Positions 4,571-6,630 of a stretch of 6,630 nucleotides of DNA are shown one piece after another; position 1 is the first letter of the stretch, and every line of letters starts with the position of its first letter. The stretch spans positions 1 through 6,630 of the forward strand of contig JAAZLY010000037.1 of assembly GCA_012799115.1 (NCBI GenBank), in the 5' to 3' direction. The DNA comes from Bacillota bacterium. GTDB lineage: Bacteria > Bacillota > Limnochordia > Darwinibacteriales > Darwinibacteriaceae. The position numbers and the translations under genes were made by a program. The notes under the pieces are model-generated. The model was not told where the DNA came from, made no database searches, and was given only the letters and a program-made list of their open reading frames with translations.

Positions 4571-6630
4571 ATGGCTAAGACATCGACTTCGTTTTTACGA
4601 AATTTCGGGCGGGCGAGCGACATTACGGTTATGCTGGCGGTAGTCATGATCGTCGTGATGATGGTGCTACCTCTACCACCTGCCATTTTAGACATTTTAT
4701 TAGCCGTAAACATCAGCCTATCGCTACTCATTGTTCTTATTACAATGAACATCAGCGAACCCTTGGAGATTTCGGTGTTTCCCGCTTTGCTCCTTATTAC
4801 AACACTCTTTAGGCTTGCCCTGAATGTGTCTTCGACGCGACTCATTTTGCTTAGTGGTAATCCAGGTAAGATTATTCGTGCCTTTGGTGACTTTGTCGTA
4901 GGCGGCAATTATGTCGTTGGTTTTGTCATTTTCTTAATCTTGGTCATCGTTAACTTTATGGTCATTACGAAAGGTGCAGAGCGCGTGTCGGAAGTAGCAG
5001 CCCGTTTCACCTTGGATGCCCTGCCAGGTAAGCAGATGAGTATTGACGCCGATCTCAACTCAGGCTTGATTTCTGAGTCTGAGGCGAGACAAAGGCGAAG
5101 CCAGATCTCACGGGAAGCAGATTTCTATGGCTCCATGGACGGTGCTACCAAGTTCGTGAAGGGTGACGCTATTGCAGGCATCATTATTACCGTGATCAAC
5201 CTCCTAGGTGGTTTCGCGGTAGGCATGTTCCAAAGGGGACTGGACTTTTCGGGTGCAGTGAGTCGCTACACCTTGCTGACTGTCGGTGATGGCTTGGTAT
5301 CCCAAATTCCTGCTCTACTCATTTCTGCCGCGACAGGTATTATTGTGACCCGTGGCGCTTCAGAGAATAATCTAGGGGCCGATGTTACGCATCAACTGTT
5401 CTCCCAGTATCGTGTTATGGCCGGTGCTTCGGCAGTGGTCATCGCCTTTGCCCTTATTGGTGGCTTACCCAAGCTCCCCTTCTTCATCATTGGTGGACTC
5501 CTAGGGGCCCTTGCCTATTGGTTATGGAAGGGCGAAAAGGGAGGCGAGATAGCCGAAGACGAGGCGATGGAACAAAGACAGCTCGAAGAGGCCCGCAAGC
5601 CCGAGTCGCTCTTGTCTCTGCTTCAAGTTGATCAGATCGAACTGGAAATTGGGTATAGCCTGATTCCCCTGGTTGACGAAGGTCAGGGAGGCGACATGCT
5701 AGACCGGATTAGTATGATTCGGCGTCAGTGTGCAATCGAGCTTGGGCTCCTGGTTCCAGTCATTCGTATTCGTGATAACCTTCAGCTAAATCCCGATGAG
5801 TATGTAGTGAAGATTAAAGGAATCCAGGTAGGACGTGGAGAACTGATGATCAACCACTACTTGGCCATGGATGCAGGTGGTGTCACAGACACAGTACCAG
5901 GTATTGCCACTACTGAACCAGCCTTCGGCCTAAGTGCGCTGTGGGTTGACGCTCAATCTAGAGAAAGGGCGGAATATGCAGGCTATACGGTAGTGGATCC
6001 TCCAGCAGTCTTAGCAACACATCTAACAGAGATCATTCGCGAGCATTCGCATGAACTCCTTGGTCGACAGGAGGTCAAGGCGTTGATTGACGGTGCCCGT
6101 GAAGACTACTCTGCCGTTGTCGAGGAACTAGTTCCCAATCTGTTAACCATCGGCGAGGTTCAAAAGGTATTACAGAATCTATTGCGAGAAGGGGTACCCA
6201 TCCGCAATATGGTCACCATTCTGGAGACTTTGGCTGACACTGCTTCCATAACTAGGGATCCCGATTATCTCACGGAGTATGTGCGGGAAGCACTCAAACG
6301 CCAGGTTTCCCAAATGTATCTTGAGAAAGACGAGCTCACTGTTTTGACACTTGCGCCACAGTGGGAAGAAGCGATCGAAGCAGGGATGGAGTATACGGAG
6401 CGTGGTTTAAGCATTGCCTTGGATCCTAGAGCTTTGCAGGATCTCTATCATGCAGTAGGCCAAGCTCTGGAGGAACATGTCCTACCCTATCCGATAGTCC
6501 TAGCGTCTCCCCAGGTAAGGATGGCGCTAAAACGGCTTACCGAGCGTGCAATCCCTCGTCTAATTGTACTGTCTTACAACGAAATCAGTCCAGATATTCA
6601 GGTTAATGCGGTGGGGACGGTGAAATGGAA
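4571..6630 (+). CDS. flhA: FlhA, flagellar export gate nonamer subunit (3' partial)
   Basis: FlhA forms the nine-subunit export gate ring that couples proton flow to secretion and docks chaperone-substrate complexes. The frame is open from 4571 to the window end, giving 686 complete codons and two extra bases without a stop. Family members have about 680-700 residues, so only a few codons should be missing. The membrane domain covers about residues 18-319 and contains RLALNVSSTRLIL (81-93), GDFVVGGNYVVG, ITKGAERVSEVAARFTLDA and the FHIPEP-family signature LPGKQMSIDADLN (151-163). It also has FYGSMDGATKFVKGDAIAG, whose Asp199 matches the essential proton-channel Asp208 of Salmonella FlhA. An acidic linker (about 323-345) leads to the cytoplasmic docking and ring domains, with LLGRQEV near 496-502 and REGVPIRNM at 539-547. 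The start may also be the in-frame ATG at 4562; a stop at 4550-4552 excludes anything earlier. Ribosome binding is weak for both. Confidence 0.97.
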   Translation, partial: MAKTSTSFLRNFGRASDITVMLAVVMIVVMMVLPLPPAILDILLAVNISLSLLIVLITMNISEPLEISVFPALLLITTLFRLALNVSSTRLILLSGNPGKIIRAFGDFVVGGNYVVGFVIFLILVIVNFMVITKGAERVSEVAARFTLDALPGKQMSIDADLNSGLISESEARQRRSQISREADFYGSMDGATKFVKGDAIAGIIITVINLLGGFAVGMFQRGLDFSGAVSRYTLLTVGDGLVSQIPALLISAATGIIVTRGASENNLGADVTHQLFSQYRVMAGASAVVIAFALIGGLPKLPFFIIGGLLGALAYWLWKGEKGGEIAEDEAMEQRQLEEARKPESLLSLLQVDQIELEIGYSLIPLVDEGQGGDMLDRISMIRRQCAIELGLLVPVIRIRDNLQLNPDEYVVKIKGIQVGRGELMINHYLAMDAGGVTDTVPGIATTEPAFGLSALWVDAQSRERAEYAGYTVVDPPAVLATHLTEIIREHSHELLGRQEVKALIDGAREDYSAVVEELVPNLLTIGEVQKVLQNLLREGVPIRNMVTILETLADTASITRDPDYLTEYVREALKRQVSQMYLEKDELTVLTLAPQWEEAIEAGMEYTERGLSIALDPRALQDLYHAVGQALEEHVLPYPIVLASPQVRMALKRLTERAIPRLIVLSYNEISPDIQVNAVGTVKW

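Noticed and set aside
4549..4908. 119-codon open frame on the - strand opposite the start of flhA
   Set aside because: It is antisense to the conserved FlhA membrane domain; its Ser/Thr/Met/Ile-rich product looks like a shadow of hydrophobic codons.
1689..6630. A non-flagellar (injectisome) type III secretion cluster, sctR-S-T-U-V
   Set aside because: The same core families occur in injectisomes, but fliL, the FliY/FliN switch protein and fliO in the same operon and the FlhB/FlhA-type sequences show a flagellar system.

Overview
The window is a single co-directional (+ strand) stretch of a flagellar operon. It encodes a basal-body protein, a C-ring (motor switch) protein and the complete core of the flagellar type III export gate. 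The order is fliL (5' end outside the window), a fliY/fliN-type switch gene, fliO, fliP, fliQ, fliR, flhB and flhA (3' end just outside the window). All eight products are recognisable from their sequences, and I see no mobile element, RNA gene, CRISPR array or terminator.

The order matches the late part of the fla/che operon of Bacillota (fliL-fliM-fliY-cheY-fliO-fliP-fliQ-fliR-flhB-flhA in Bacillus subtilis). The strong purine-rich Shine-Dalgarno sites, the FliP without a signal peptide and the FliY-like protein also fit a Bacillota-type organism. The base composition looks intermediate rather than AT-rich. Five of the seven visible stop codons are TAG, which is not the usual Bacillus or Clostridium preference, so a less-studied Bacillota lineage is likely. 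The exact taxon cannot be set from this window. fliM and cheY are absent from their usual places on either side of fliY.

Layout: 1-456 fliL (partial); 476-1396 fliY/fliN-like; 1414-1689 fliO; 1689-2387 fliP; 2401-2670 fliQ; 2689-3462 fliR; 3463-4548 flhB; 4571-6630 flhA (partial). Gaps between genes are at most 22 bases. fliO and fliP overlap by one base, and fliR and flhB abut with no spacer and in the same reading frame. Coding density is close to total and no non-coding stretch exceeds 25 bases, so transcription almost certainly starts upstream of the window.

The products work together as follows. FliO assists assembly of FliP. FliP, FliQ and FliR form the helical export pore in the membrane. 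FlhB wraps the pore and switches substrate class through its self-cleaving NPTH site. FlhA forms the nonameric ring that uses the proton-motive force and docks chaperone-substrate complexes. FliL sits at the stator/basal body, and the FliY-like protein belongs to the C-ring that sets rotation direction and receives export cargo.

This is mostly an ordinary, well-known system and I do not see an undescribed one. The points most worth a second look are the FliY-like protein, which has lost the recognisable CheC phosphatase residues; the missing fliM and cheY; and the in-frame fliR-TAG-flhB junction, which resembles a one-codon precursor or remnant of the FliR-FlhB fusions known in clostridia.
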